Source of the DNA: Mangifera indica
Lineage: Eukaryota; Streptophyta; Magnoliopsida; Sapindales; Anacardiaceae
Direction of reading: 5' to 3'
Assembly: GCF_011075055.1 (NCBI RefSeq)
Contig: NC_058147.1
Coordinates: 7,130,001 to 7,194,000 of the forward strand
Length of the DNA stretch: 64,000 nucleotides
Positions 34,331-46,587 of this stretch are shown in pieces. The stretch's first letter is position 1; each line of letters starts with the position of its first letter. A model generated the notes under the pieces. That model had not been told where the DNA came from and did not search any database. It was given only the letters and a program-made list of their open reading frames with translations. A program made the translations under genes and the position numbers.

Positions 34331-34855
34331 CTCTTCGTCTTCATGGTTAATTCATTAAGCTTAATGGTTGTTTAATTGATTAACACAACTCAAGTTATAT
34401 GACTTTCGCTCCAAACTATTTTCTTATAGAGTTAAATGTCTATGTCTAATTGCAAAATTTTCCTTCTAGTACTCACCATCCAAAATATAGTACCAGATGT
34501 ATCTAAAATATTGTCAATATTTGAGAACAATCCAATTGTAAACGAAAAAAATTGTTTTTTTCAAACTGATTAAATTGAATTTTATAATACAACTAATCAT
34601 GTTTTAACATATATAACAGTTTATCTGAAAAATAAAACATGAACTCCACCATTTAGAATAAAAAATAATGAGTTTTCTATCAGTAGTTCAACTTAGAGCA
34701 ATCCAACAGTGAAACTGAAATGACCCTTATTTTGCTTTAATTTATTAATATAATTGGTGGTGTTTTTTCTTTTAAACAAATTTGGGTTCTTCACAGAATG
34801 GCCCAAAAGCCCAACGAATATGTCCATTTAAAAATGTTGCACGTATGGGCTGCAG

Positions 34856-34973
34856 TGTTGGTTGGGCTGTGTTGTTGGTTGTTGGTTGGTTGTGGGGAAA
34901 GAACAAAGGGAGAAAAACAGTGACAAATGATGAAGAAAATCCTGAAACCGAAGCGGTAACAACAAAGCCATGA
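34856..34973 (+). pseudogene. Orphan last exon of a third UMAMIT copy
   Basis: After a CTGCAG acceptor and remains of intron 6 (ATGTCCATTTAAAAATG), the frame reads VGWAVLLVVGWLWGKNKGRK and ends EAVTTKP-stop, matching exon 7 of copies 1 and 2. Exons 1-6 are absent. The 3' flank (AGCTAGGTAGCTAAATATA, then CTTTTCTTTCTTGTCTTTTT) follows copy 1, while the C-terminal tail follows copy 2. Confidence 0.88.
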
Positions 34974-35084
34974 GAATTACCACAATAGAGTCTCCATATC
35001 CACTAGAGCTAGGTAGCTAAATATATAAAGGTTGTCGTCTCTTCAACCTTTTCTTTCTTGTCTTTTTTCTTTTTATCCACTAGA

Positions 35085-35372
35085 CTCTCACAATGAACAA
35101 CAACAGAAGTGGACATGAAGGTGATTTCACTCACTAAGCTTCTAAGTCAAATTGCCCCTTTAACAACCTTTGCCATAACCATGCATTTTCCCTCTTGCGG
35201 TAAACTGAGCCACGGTGAATTGGAAAGTAGCTTTCCAACTGAATGCACACCTCCCAAAGTGAAGATTTTCTCTTATCAAGATTCCCTGTATTGTCAAACT
35301 GTGACTGCCTCTAACACACTCTAAACATGCATCCATGGTATCTAACAAGTATTTGATGATCCATTTCTCCAA
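35085..35372 (-). pseudogene. Ty1/copia RNase H fragment
   Basis: The minus-strand frame contains HFGRCAFSWKATFQFTVAQF, matching the copia SWKATLQSTVALST motif, and further on FMSTSVVVHCES-like residues, a counterpart of the fragment at 12055-12215. It lies about 110 bp after the orphan UMAMIT exon, so the gene and copia pieces were probably duplicated together. Confidence 0.6.
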
Positions 35373-35899
35373 AGAAGAAGAGCCCCCGGAGCTTGAATAT
35401 GAATCAATTTGGTGCTAGCCATAAATGAGAAAAATGCGTAGATGATTTCAGTGGATGGTAGGATAGAAATAATGAATTGAATTAAATAATAATAATAATA
35501 ATTCATTTATTCAAAATTGAATTATTATCAAAGTGAATATTCACTTACATACCAAAAAAAAAAAAGTGTGAATATTCACTTTCAATTTTAAAATAATTTA
35601 TTAACTTTTAAATTCAAAGCACTTCAAAGTTCCATCACATTTTAAAATCCATAGGGTGTTTTTTTTTTTTTAAATTTGAAATCAATTACCTATTAATTCA
35701 TATTAATTGATTAATAAATAATTATTCAAATGAATAATTATCTAGGCTTAAATGAAAAGACACATATGCCTCTCACCTTTTAATAACTTCTCTGGTTAAG
35801 CCCAATTTTTAATTCAATAAATAATCATGGCGCCTTAATAGGTAGGCCTAGTTTAGTCCAATTTGAATTTTGGGTTGAATCTATCATTGATATGAAATC

Positions 35900-36410
35900 T
35901 TAAGGATGTGCACAATTTAGTTTGATATAATTTAAAAAATTTTTAAGTTGAATTAAAAAATAATTAAAAAAATTTTAAACTAAATCAAGCTATTTTAAAT
36001 CAAATTAAACAAAACTTAAAAAATATGGTTTAGTCTAATTTGAATTTTGGTTTGAATCTATTAAAATCATTAATTTTTAAATATATATTGTTTAATAAAA
36101 TTAATCAAATTATAGTTTTTAAAAATATAATAAAAACATATAAAATATATGTACAATATACATGTAAAAAAATAATAAAATAAATATAAAAAAAGTTATA
36201 AACATAATTGTTTATTAAAAAATTTTGTCATATATATTTAAAAAAATATGATTTATAATTTGATTCAATTTAAAAATTGTCTAAATCATAACTCAAATTG
36301 AAAATTGTCTTAAAAAATTTATCAACCCAAAAACCAAACTAAATTAAACCGTATTTTTTAAACAATTCAATTTGATTTTACATTTTTAACCAAATTATGT
36401 GCACACCGCT
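35900..36410. mobile_element. hAT-like MITE with 8-bp target duplication
   Basis: Starts TTAAGGATGTGCACAATTTAG and ends CCAAATTATGTGCACACCGCT, imperfect inverted repeats around TGTGCACA. Flanked by ATGAAATC on both sides (35892-35899 and 36411-36418). The 8-bp duplication is typical of hAT. No coding capacity; the interior is AAACCAAACTAAATTAAACC-like. Confidence 0.75.
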
Positions 36411-36784
36411 ATGAAATCCTCTTGTGCATTTGTCTATTTAACTTGCCATCAACAAATACCTATGTGTCATATCAAATTATCGGCTAATAATATTTTTATA
36501 TGAAATTTATTACTATTTTTTATCAAAATTGTTTACCATAATTTTATTTTATTATTTTATTTATATCTTAAATCAAAATAGTATCTAGTTTATAAATATT
36601 TTTAGAATAATTAGTGTATACATTGGTAAGATTCTCTAAATCAATAATATATATTGATATCTACACAGTTCACATCCTTCAAATGAGCTGATATCAGAGT
36701 CAATTATTTGCAGCTGATGATGTAAAGCAACAAACCATCTCATCCATGGGGGGATTGAACTAAACCTGCAAAAAGCTTCCATAC

Positions 36785-37830
36785 TTGGCTACTAGGAAAA
36801 GTCTTTGAATGCAAAGTAGGGAGTTTTTGGTACTGCATTCTCATGGTTCATCAATTTCATCACCCGTTCCTTTGCCTTGAGCTCTGTTACTATGACCCGC
36901 TCAGCCGGATGGTGCTGGATGAATAGCGAGAGATCAAAGCAAGCTACCGCAAGAGCTCTTGGATCCATGGATGTATCCAAAATTGTTAGAATCTGAGACA
37001 GATGATCATCAGTATTTTCTAAGTCTTATCCTTTTTCAAACAAAATAATTAACGACTCCAAAAGCTGCATTCTTAAGCACTTTCAGATTTCAATCAGAAT
37101 AGAAAAATGTCGGAAGGTTAAACTGGGGAAACTGTCTGTAAGGACAGAAAAATTACAATCATTCTCTTCAAAGTTGTTAATGTTATCACGCCAGAATAAC
37201 GGATCTTTGTGCATGAGAGACCAGTCAAGATGACCGAGGAGAACTTCTTGCTTGTATACTTATCAGAAGAACTCAACCTCTTAGGGTGCGTTTGGTTGGC
37301 AGTTTTTAAAATTCCCTTGATAATCTATCTTTTATTTCCTTGTTTGGTTTGTCAATAATAAAAGATTACAGTAATCTTCTATTACCAATGCTGACGTGGT
37401 AGGTAATATAGGTGGTAATCTGATTACCACCTTCACCTTAGGTATTTAAAGATTACTGGGGTAATCTTGAGTTTATTATAGAAAAATTATTATGTATTAA
37501 TTTTTTAAGATCAAAATAAATTTATTTTTAATTAATATGACAAATAATATAAAAAATATTTAAAAATAATTATATTCAAGGACATTTAAGTAAAATAATT
37601 TACTAGTAATCTTTTATTACCTTTAACCAAACACAATAATTATTTATACCTATCAAATTTTATCAAACATAGTAATCATTTATACCCAGTAATCTTTTAA
37701 GTAATCTATCTTCAAAGTAATCTTTCTATTTTAGTAATCAAATATTACCCAAACCAAACGCTCTTTAATGTTATCCTTCAAACCTTCCTCCAGTTGATTC
37801 AGGGCGTCCCATAAAATCCTATAAAAGATC
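36785..37830 (-). pseudogene. V-type proton ATPase subunit H pseudogene, interrupted by a MITE
   Basis: On the minus strand, 37830-37768 encodes DALNQLEEGLKDNIK. After a 481-bp MITE the frame resumes at 37283 with RLSSSDKY, then [20 protein letters not shown] and [12 protein letters not shown] second exon-like part (36992-36785, after a CTCAG acceptor) gives [40 protein letters not shown] and [10 protein letters not shown], then a shifted frame. This is a central part of VHA-H, the regulatory V1-ATPase subunit (about 450 aa). Frameshifts occur in DKYKQEV and after NHENA. The remaining exons are absent. Confidence 0.88.
37284..37764. mobile_element. Tourist-like (PIF/Harbinger) MITE inside the VHA-H pseudogene
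   Basis: Starts GGGTGCGTTTGGTTGGCAG and ends CCCAAACCAAACGCTCT (inverted). TTA flanks both sides (37281-37283 and 37765-37767). Conceptual removal of the element plus one TTA joins the two VHA-H coding parts in frame (NIK to RLSS), which fixes its borders exactly. The interior has many AGTAATCT motifs. A related element lies at about 53925-54312. Confidence 0.9.
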
Positions 37831-38394
37831 CAGAGATGTCATTCAATAAATATATGCATCTTACTATCTATCATCTAATTATTACTCTTTTCTTTAAAGC
37901 TCTCAAATAATATCATTATCATATACATAGGCTCTTGATTTTTGGGTTGAACTATACCAGAAATTTTATAATCTCTTGATCTTCTTATGTCTCTTGATCT
38001 TTTTACACTGAATTTCATAATACTTCAATGTACTTTTCAACGGTGTTAATCTCATCACCAACAAAAAAGTTGTAAAAAACAAAAAAAACAAAATCCAAAT
38101 CTCTTGCTCAGAGTGATTCTTTTTTTTTTTTTTTTGCTAAGCCAGAGTAATTCAATTATAAGCTCAAACAATTGGCCTTCATTTAGAGGAAATATTTACA
38201 GGTAAACTTTAGAGAGATTGCTTTTTCAATGTTTAAAACTTGGGCTTGAGGTCTTGAAATATATTAAAAAAATGACACTTGGGCTTTTCGTAGGTGGAAA
38301 GTGGGCGAGTTTCAAGTGGCCCAACTGAAATTTCCTTGGGGTAGATGGTTATTGTATTACACTTTGTAGAGTATTTAGATAGAAATTAATTAAA

Positions 38395-38585
38395 CAATAA
38401 AACTATGTATACCTATTTTTGATATATAATTTATGTACATAATTTATATACATAGATGAGATGTTATCATGTGATTGGATGTTTCTTTATCATATGATAA
38501 CACATGTTTTAAAATCACCTAATTACATGATGACACATCACTGTGTACATGAATTATGTACCAAAAATGGGTACACATAGCATTG
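38395..38585. mobile_element. Small palindromic MITE (CAATAAAACTATGTATA family), copy 1
   Basis: CAATAAAACTATGTATACC at the left faces GGTACACATAGCATTG at the right. The interior has GAGATGTTATCATGTGATTG and an inverse ACATGATGACACATCA. 191 bp; 52213-52378 is a close copy. Confidence 0.7.
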
Positions 38586-39429
38586 CTTTTAATTAAAATA
38601 GGCAAGTCTATGCTCTCGGCCATAGTTTTAGCCTAGAATCAAATATTTCAAATAGTGACAAGTCTATGACCATTCATAACGTTTCAGCATTTAACAAAAT
38701 CCTTTGTCTACCTCTCTTTTCCAAAAATCTCATGCTCAAATTTTTATTCAAAAAATACAAAATCAAGCATAAAAGCCCAAGTAAATCCAGGTAAAAAGAT
38801 GTATTTGCTTTTTTTTTTTTTTCCTATTTGAAAGCATAAATACAATTTTAAAGGGGAAAAGTAATGCAATTAGTAATACCGAGCGAAGTTAGTGAGCATG
38901 CATGATTGAGTTCGATAGATGAATTAATGCCTAATGGATTAAAATGTTATTATATTTTTGTTATATGAAATTAGAGGTATTATGATATTTTATGTTACGG
39001 AGGATTACATAATATGTTATGAGTAGGTTTTTTTTTTTTTTTGTACTTTTTATCATCAAGTTCAATATTTCTCAACTTCATATTTTTTAAAAAAGTTCAT
39101 TCCTCTCATATGATGCCAAAATAAGACATATAAAAGATAATCAAATCAACTGACATCACCCTACTCTTAATAATTACAAACTCCCCAGCCAACACTTGAT
39201 CACTAATCAAATTATCCCTGTTTGGCAACTCACTCAGATCTTTGAGCTACTCTAACAAGTTTCAATCCCAATCTATCTATAATATCATGTGCACTAAAAC
39301 AATGACTGGTTCTAGAATTAATCCAAATATATAAAGGAGTTTCATGAAAGAGTAGCTAATTAATAACAACTAATGGACTGGTGTTTGTCTGATCCTAAGC
39401 AATGGTATCAACCCTAGTATTGGCACCTC

Positions 39430-40005
39430 CCACTAGCTACTCGGCTTTAGATTTGCCTATGGTGCAATTCTCGCATAGTGGTTGGGTTGTCTGCACTTGA
39501 AGCAGATCTATGTCAGTTAGTCACTCTCCCTATGTTGTTTTCCACATTTTTGTCAGGGTAAGACATCTATTTTTTCTGTCTCATGTTTCCCTTCTATTTC
39601 TTCTTATCTTCGGGTTAGAGGGTCTCTTGCCCACATCAGATCTTTTAGGCTGAGACTAATTCCTCTTACCATTATTGTATGTTAATGGAATTAGTGTTGA
39701 GTCTTTATTCATCTATATCATGAAAACCTTTAATCTTATTGCTCTCTTCAATGTCTCGATATAAGTTTGTGGTGGATGGTCTCCCATCATCACATTTCTA
39801 GCTATGACATGATTGAGACCAATTAATAAATTTCTCCATTTGCTTTTAAGTTCTGTTAGCCATACTGGGGGCATATCTCATTAGAGCATTGAACAAGGTA
39901 ACATATTTTTTCACTATGTTGAATTGCTATTGCAGATTAATGAATTTATGTGATTGTAGGTGCGTCATATCCCTCTTCTTATACTCAACATCAAACAATT
40001 TCCAA
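39430..40005 (-). pseudogene. Ty3/gypsy gag remnant with CCHC motif
   Basis: The minus strand in pieces reads EFWKLFDVEYKKRDMTHLQS, FNIVKKYVTLFNALMRYAPS, then after shifts QKCGKQHRES and CFKCRQPNHYARIAP, the gypsy gag order (EF..L, F..LxRYAP, zinc knuckle CxxCxxxxHxxx). Several stops and frameshifts. The overlapping plus-strand open frame is a shadow. Confidence 0.6.
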
Positions 40006-40048
40006 AACTCAACCTAACTCAAACTCACCACATTTATCAACTTAGTAG

Positions 40049-40573
40049 TCATCCTCCACAAAACTTTAGCATTAGCTTGAATAAATTGGTGGCATACTTA
40101 ATCTTCTCAAAAACTAACATCATGAATAGGGATATGACACTCTTTATTGCCTCAAGCCCTTCCTTGGCTAATATAGGGTCACTCGTGTTGGAAAATTTAA
40201 AGGGTTGGTGCAATTCTGACAACTCATACATTAGATGTAACATGAACTCCACAAGGCTAAAATTGGTGTTGACACTATTTAATCTAAACCAAAACTTGTT
40301 TGTTAGGTCCAATAAATGTATTAGTATGACACTAAATCGATGTTCATTCAAGTCTAGAAAATGCCCAAAACATGTTGCCCTAAATAATTCTCTCTGTGTA
40401 ATATTTAGTTTTGAGCAAATGTTTGATATTATGTCCTCACACCCTAAAACAGTTAACCAGATCTGAAATTGGTGGGCCTCATGAAATTTGTATTTACCTT
40501 CATGATATTTTATCTCATATCTCTGAAAAAAAAAGAAGACAAAAATCGCATTTAAGTTAGTAAACAAAATCAA
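40049..40573 (-). pseudogene. DUF1985-like domain fragment (Ulp1/MULE-associated)
   Basis: The minus-strand open frame of 174 codons contains CSKLNITQRELFRATCFGHF, LDLNEHRFSVILIHLLDL, FWFRLN and FSLVEFMLH. The phrase LFRxTCFGHFLDL and the later FSLxEF..(V/L) are typical of DUF1985 domains, which in plants occur in large transposon-borne families together with Ulp1-like peptidases. No peptidase part is visible nearby. It continues into gypsy-gag-like sequence at its 3' end. Confidence 0.6.
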
Positions 40574-42020
40574 TATTTGCTAATAATGGACTAAACAGAA
40601 ATCAACCAAAAAAATGAGTACTGAGAAAATAATTTTGTCATCGTGAGCAATAACTTCTGTTATTGTTCTGTCAAGTTTAACAGAAAAATTAACAATAACA
40701 AAATCCACTTAGTTTTCCATCTTTGTTGACACCCAAAATTAACTATATCGTGTCTGTTAACGAACACGTAATAGTTTCATGAACAATAACATAAACAATG
40801 TAAGTCATTTCTGACAAATATCCATATGCCCTCCGTAGGCTCCCAAGCTACCAATGAAACCCAACACAATGTTAGGTGCTTAAACCAACAAATTTCAACA
40901 CGAATTTACTTACGCAATTCACCAAAAACAATATTTCAACACTTATTAACAATTTCTAATTGAAAAAAACACAAATTTACTTTACAAAAATTAAATCTCA
41001 AAGTTTAATTTGACTGAAAACATTAGGCTTCTTCATTTTTCGGCAACAAATATCGATAAACATACTTAAATCATGAACTAAACAAACAAATAAGCATTTT
41101 CCCTCAAATAAGAACTATTTTCAAATCGTAAAACAAAAATATCAAATTGAAAATGCAATATCTAACAAAATCTAAAACAAACACACAAAAAAAAAAGACA
41201 AAATGATATGATTTCTAAGCTATGAAGCCATTTTTGAGATGATTGCAACTAAAAAAGGGATCAAAATCGAAGAATCAGAGCCAACATTGGGTGGAGAGAA
41301 AATTTTGAATGTAGGATTGGTAGGTCAGTGAAAGGGAAAAAATTGGGGTGGTTGCCATTACATATTTAGTGTTATAAATATTATAGTATAATGAAAGATG
41401 ATGAAGATTTGAGAGATATTTATAATGAAGCAAGGAAGAAATCAAGGAAGAAAGCAAAGAAATTTGGAGATTGAATTTCCCGGATACAAAAAAGATGCAT
41501 AAAAAGTGAGAGGTGAATAAACAAATTTTTACCAACTCCCCTTGACAATTTGGCTTGCTCATATAAAAGGCATTTAATGTCTCTCTTCAATTTTCCAATT
41601 CCATCATCATATAGGCACCATTCCATAAATGCATTCCCATTGATTTGCTTTGATTTGCTTAATGCATTTGCCTTGACTTGATTAGGTGGAAAGCCACTTA
41701 GATATGTAACACTCCCCCTTGGATTTCCATTACTTACAGATAATTACTCTCACCTTGCTAAGGAAAAATCCGGTGGGATAAAAACCAAAGCAAAGAAACA
41801 TAATTATTTAATGTCCTATAAATTGGTGTTGGACGTGCTTAAACTGTCTCATTAAAAACCTTATTAGGAAAACCCAGTGGGACAAAACCTAGTGAAGGAA
41901 AAAAAAGTACAGTGCACTTTTGTCCAATATTTGATAAACTTTATACTTTTGCATGATGAATGCTCCCCCTGATAAACGTTTCCCCTCTTTGTAGTAGGAT
42001 TAACTTGATTGCTTGTTGAA

Positions 42021-43483
42021 CTATCGCATACCGATGTTATACACTAACTTCTCAAATGTTGATGTCGATAGTGTCTTAGTGAACAAATCTACAAGATTCT
42101 CACTGGATCTTATTTGCTTGACATCAATCTTTTTGCTCTGCTGGAGCTCATGAGTGTAAAAGAACTTTGGTGAGATATGTTTGGTTCTGTCTTCTTTGAT
42201 GTATCCTCCTCTAATTTGGGTTATACATGCTGCATTGTCTTCATATAATATAGAAATAGTGTATGTTGTAGAGAGAAGACTACATGCATTCTGGATATGA
42301 TGGATGACAAACCGTAACCATATGCATTCTCGACTGGCTTCATAGAGAGCTAAAATTTCTGAATGATTTGAAGAAGTTGCCACCAAGGTCTGTTTGGTGG
42401 AGCACCATGATATTGTTGTATCATTATAAGTGAAAATGTATCCCATTTGTGAACGAGCCTTATAGGGGTCAGAAAGATAACCAGCATTTGCATATCCAAC
42501 CAAATTAAGATTTTTAAGGGATTTGACAGAAAAGAATAATCCTAAATCTCTAGTTTCACATAGGTAACGGAGTATATGTTTGATTCCGTTCTAGTGGTGA
42601 CAGATTGGTACAGAGCTAAATCGGGCTAACAAATTAACTGCAAATGATATGTTCGGTCTAGTGCATTAGGCCAAATATAATAAGGCTCAAATAATATTAA
42701 GATATGGTACTTCAAGACCAAGTATCTTTTCATCTTCTTCTTTAGGATGAAATGGATCATTTTTCGGATCAAGAGACCGAACAACCATTAGGGTGCTCAA
42801 ATGATGAGTTTTATCCATATTAAAGCGTTTTAATAATTTTTCAATATACGCTGATTAATGAATAAGTATTCCATTTGAATTGTACTCGATCTGCAGACTG
42901 AGACAATATTTGGTTTTTTCCAAATCCCTCATTTCAAATTCCTTTTTCAAATATTCAATAGTTTTTGAGAGCTCTTCAGGAGTCCCAATTAAATTCATGT
43001 TATCAACATAAACTGCTACAATAGCAAATCTCGATTCTGACCCTCTGATATAGATATATGGGCATATAAGGTCATTCACATAACCCTATTTTTTCAAATA
43101 TTCACTGAAGCGATTGTACCACATACATTAGGATTGTTTTAATTGAGTACATGCCTCTTGAATTGACCTTTTTTACTTCAGGCAATCTGTATCCTTCAAG
43201 GAGTTTCATATAAATTTCAGTGTCTAAATTTCCATACAAATAAGTAGTAACTACGTCCATTAGATGTATATCCAATCCTTCAGAGACTGTTAAATTGATT
43301 AAATATCGAAATGTGATTATATCTATCACAAGTGCATATGTTTCATCAAAGTTTATACCGGGCCTTCAGGAAAAGCCTTGGGCTACAAGTCTAGCTTTAT
43401 ATCTAGCAATTTCGTTTTTCTTATGTTTTTTCTCTTACAAATACCTATCTATATCCAACAGGTTGTACGTCCTGAGGTGTTGA
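42021..43483 (-). pseudogene. Copia reverse transcriptase-RNase H region
   Basis: RT pieces: TFRYLINLTVSEGLDIHLMD, VVTTYLYGNLDTEIYMKL and FAIVAVYVDNMNLIGTPEEL. The normally invariant YVDD box reads YVDN. RNase H: GYANAGYLSDPYKARSQMGY, EDNAACITQI, RTKHISPKFFYTHELQ and NLVDLFTKTL. Stops separate the pieces. Confidence 0.88.
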
Positions 43484-43678
43484 AATTACAGGTCTAAACA
43501 TTTGACGTTTTGCTAGAGAAGCTAATTTTGCTTGAATTGCTTCTTCCCATTTAGACTAATCATGTCTTTGTTTGCACTCAGCCACAGTACGTGGTTCAAA
43601 ATCATCATCATTCAGAATTTTAGTAGCTACTGCAAATGAGAATATATCATCAATTATAATTGTTTCAAGGTTCCATAT

Positions 43679-45544
43679 TTATTGTGTATGAGCATAATTT
43701 AAAAATATTTCAGTATTCTCATTTTCTTGTTCTTCAAGATTTTGTACCACTTCAGAGGCTTGTGTCTCTTTAGGGATCATAACCTCTTCTGGAGGAGTAT
43801 GAAAAAATGTGGATTTTTCATTTTTCTTTGGATCATCATGATTGATATTCATTTGATTATTTATCTTTCTTTTTTGAGGAATTGTGTCTTTCGATCTAAT
43901 AGGTCTATCACGCTTCTGGCGTGTAGTAGATTGATCAGTTACATCACGAATAGACTGTTCAGCAGTCATATTGATTTTTGCTGGTATATTAGCAGTTGAA
44001 ACATATGATCTTGTTACTTTTGTCGTATCTACAAATGCATCAGGCATTTGGTTGACAATAATTTGTAAACATACTATCCTCTGTACTTCAATTTCACTTT
44101 GAGATATGCGAGGATCTAAATGAGACATGGTAGGTACATACCAAGTAAGTTCATGCCTAACTTTAGGAGGCATTTTCTTTTCCCCTAAAGACAGGAAAGT
44201 TGTCTCATCAAAGTGATAATCTGTAAATCGTGCAGTAAAAAGATCACTTGTTAATGGTTTTAGATACTTGATAATGGATGGTGAATTATATCTAATATAT
44301 ATTCCCAAGCAACGTTGGGGTCTCATTTTTCTGCGTTGAGGAGACGCAATGGAGACATATACAACACAACCAAATATTCTTAAGTGAGATATATCAGGTT
44401 GGTAACCAAGGACCAACTGTAGGGGAGAATATTGATGATAAGAAGAAGGTCGCAAGCGAATTAACGCTGCAGCATGTAATATAGCATGTCCCCACATAGA
44501 AGTAGGTAATTGACCTTTTAGTAATAAAGTACGTGCAATTACCTGGAGTCGTTTGATAAGAGACTCAACTAATCTATTCTGTGTCTGGACATATAGGACT
44601 GGATGTTCAACCTTAATCCCCATAGACATACAATAATCATCAAATGTTTTGGATGTAAATTCACCAGCATTATCTAGCCGTATTGTCTAGAACAAATAAT
44701 CTGTGAAATGTGTCTTTAATTTGATAATTTGTGCTAACAATTTAGCAAATACAACATTTCGAATAGGCAATAAACAAACATGAGACTATCATGCAGATGC
44801 ATCAATTAAGACCATAAAATAACGAAATGACCCACTTGGTGGATGAATGAGTCCACATATATCCCCTTGAATCCTTTGTAGGAATGATAGGGATTCACCT
44901 CCAATTTTGGAAGGGGATGGTCTTATTACTAATTTATCTTGAGAATAAGCAGTACAGAATTGTTCATTGGACAATAAAATTTTATAATTCTGTAATGTAT
45001 GTCCATGTGAATTTTCAATAATCCTACGCATCATTGTAGATCCTGGGTGGCCTAAACGATCATGCCAAAGCATAAATGCTTTTGGATTAACGAACTTCTG
45101 ATTCGATACTGCGTAGGTTTCAATTACCTTTATGATTGTATAATACAATCCAGATGATAAAGCAGACAATTTTTCTAGTATAAGCCTTCTTTCGAAGGCA
45201 TTACTAGTTATACAGATGGATTCTGCATCATTCTCACTCATGGTTTTAAGATAATAACCATTTTTTCTTATATATTTAAAACTCAATAGATTTCTTCTAG
45301 ATCTATTTAAGTATAATGCATCATTAATGCTTAATTTGGTCTTATTGTTTAATATAATTGTAGCTCTTCCAGAGCCTTCAATCAGATTGATTGATCCTGA
45401 TATATTATTTACTTTAGCCTCTATTGGTGATAAAGTTAAAAAGAATTTCTTTTCTTTTAATATAGTGTGGGTGGTTGCACTATCGACTAAACACAGGTTT
45501 CCATCACTAACTTTTGAAGTTAACGCTTCAAATTTGGAGTCCAT
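43679..45544 (-). pseudogene. Copia protease-integrase region
   Basis: 45544-44789 has the aspartic protease site LVDSATTHTIL and the pre-integrase motif LWHDRLGHPG. After a break near 44789-44629 the integrase continues: QNRLVESLIKRLQVIARTLL, SMWGHAILHAAALIRLRPSS and LRIFGCVVYV. Asp and Glu catalytic segments fall at the broken region (for example, DNAGEFTSKTFDDY is readable around 44680 with surrounding stops). Confidence 0.85.
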
Positions 45545-45769
45545 TTCCTTTCATTTTAAAATTTACATTATTTATTAAAAAATTTGAAAGGAAGAAACAT
45601 ATAGTATTAATTACACACTATAATATACATAATTTTCTAATCTTGAAGAAATTCTGAAAGGTCAAAGTTTGCCAGATCTATAGTGTCTGGATTATCAACA
45701 CAATTTGATTCGATCTTCTGGTCTGCATTTTTAATAGATGCTTAGTATAAATTTATCAGATGTCTTGGC

Positions 45770-46587
45770 GTACGACAGGTATGTGACCAATGACCTTTAG
45801 AACCACATCTATAACATTTACTTTCATGGTTATGTGGTTTATTCTGCATTATTTTCCCTTTATCCTGTTTTGCTTCATCTCTGGTCCTTTAAAGGTGGAA
45901 AGATTTTCTATTATGACCACCTCTGGATCGAAAATTATTTCTTCCAGGATCTCGTCTGCACCCACGATGACTACTACTAGTAGTTGCGTTCACTTCAGGG
46001 AACGGGGCAGTACTAGCGGGGCGTGTCTGATGGTTTCTTAATAATAATTCATTATTTTGTTCAGCCACCAATAAACAGGATATCAGTTCAGAATATTTTT
46101 TAAAGTTTTTTTCCCTATATTGTTGCTGCAGGAGCATATTTGAGGGATGAAATATGGAGAAAGTTTTTTCTAACATATTTTCTTCAGTTATTTTTTCTCC
46201 ACATAGTCTCATTCGGGAGACAATTCTGAACATAACAGAGTTATATTCACTTACAGATTTAAAATCTTGTAAGCGTAGATGAGTCCATTCATATTGGGTC
46301 ATTGGTAATGTAATTGATTTATGATGATCGAATCTTTCTTTCAGATTTCTCCATAATTCTAGTGGATTCATAATATCCATGTATTCTACTCGTAGCCCTT
46401 CGTGGATACGATGACGAAGGAAAATAGTAGCTTTAGATTTATCCTGTTGGGATACATTATTTCCTTCTTTTAATGTTTCTCTAAGGTTCATTGATTGTAG
46501 ATGGAGAATTGTGTCCAATGCCTATTTAGAATAATTTTCTTCATTTAATCGAAGGGCAACATATTGAAGTTTTATAAGATTTGTCAT
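45770..46587 (-). pseudogene. Copia gag with internal stop
   Basis: Starts MTNLIKLQYVALRLNEENYS at 46587; TAG replaces the usual Trp after YSK. It then continues ALDTILHLQSMNLRETLKEG, LWRNLKERFDHHKSITLPMT and FRIVSRMRLCGEKITEENML. The zinc-knuckle end (CYRCGSKGHWSHTCR) is read in a shifted frame at about 45820-45770. Structural capsid protein of the retrotransposon; not functional as it stands. Confidence 0.88.

Noticed and set aside
39960..40466. Plus-strand open frame of 168 codons
   Set aside because: Overlaps the minus-strand DUF1985-like frame, which has recognisable motifs; the plus frame has none.
45790..46041. Plus-strand open frame inside the copia element
   Set aside because: Antisense of gag and the zinc-knuckle region.
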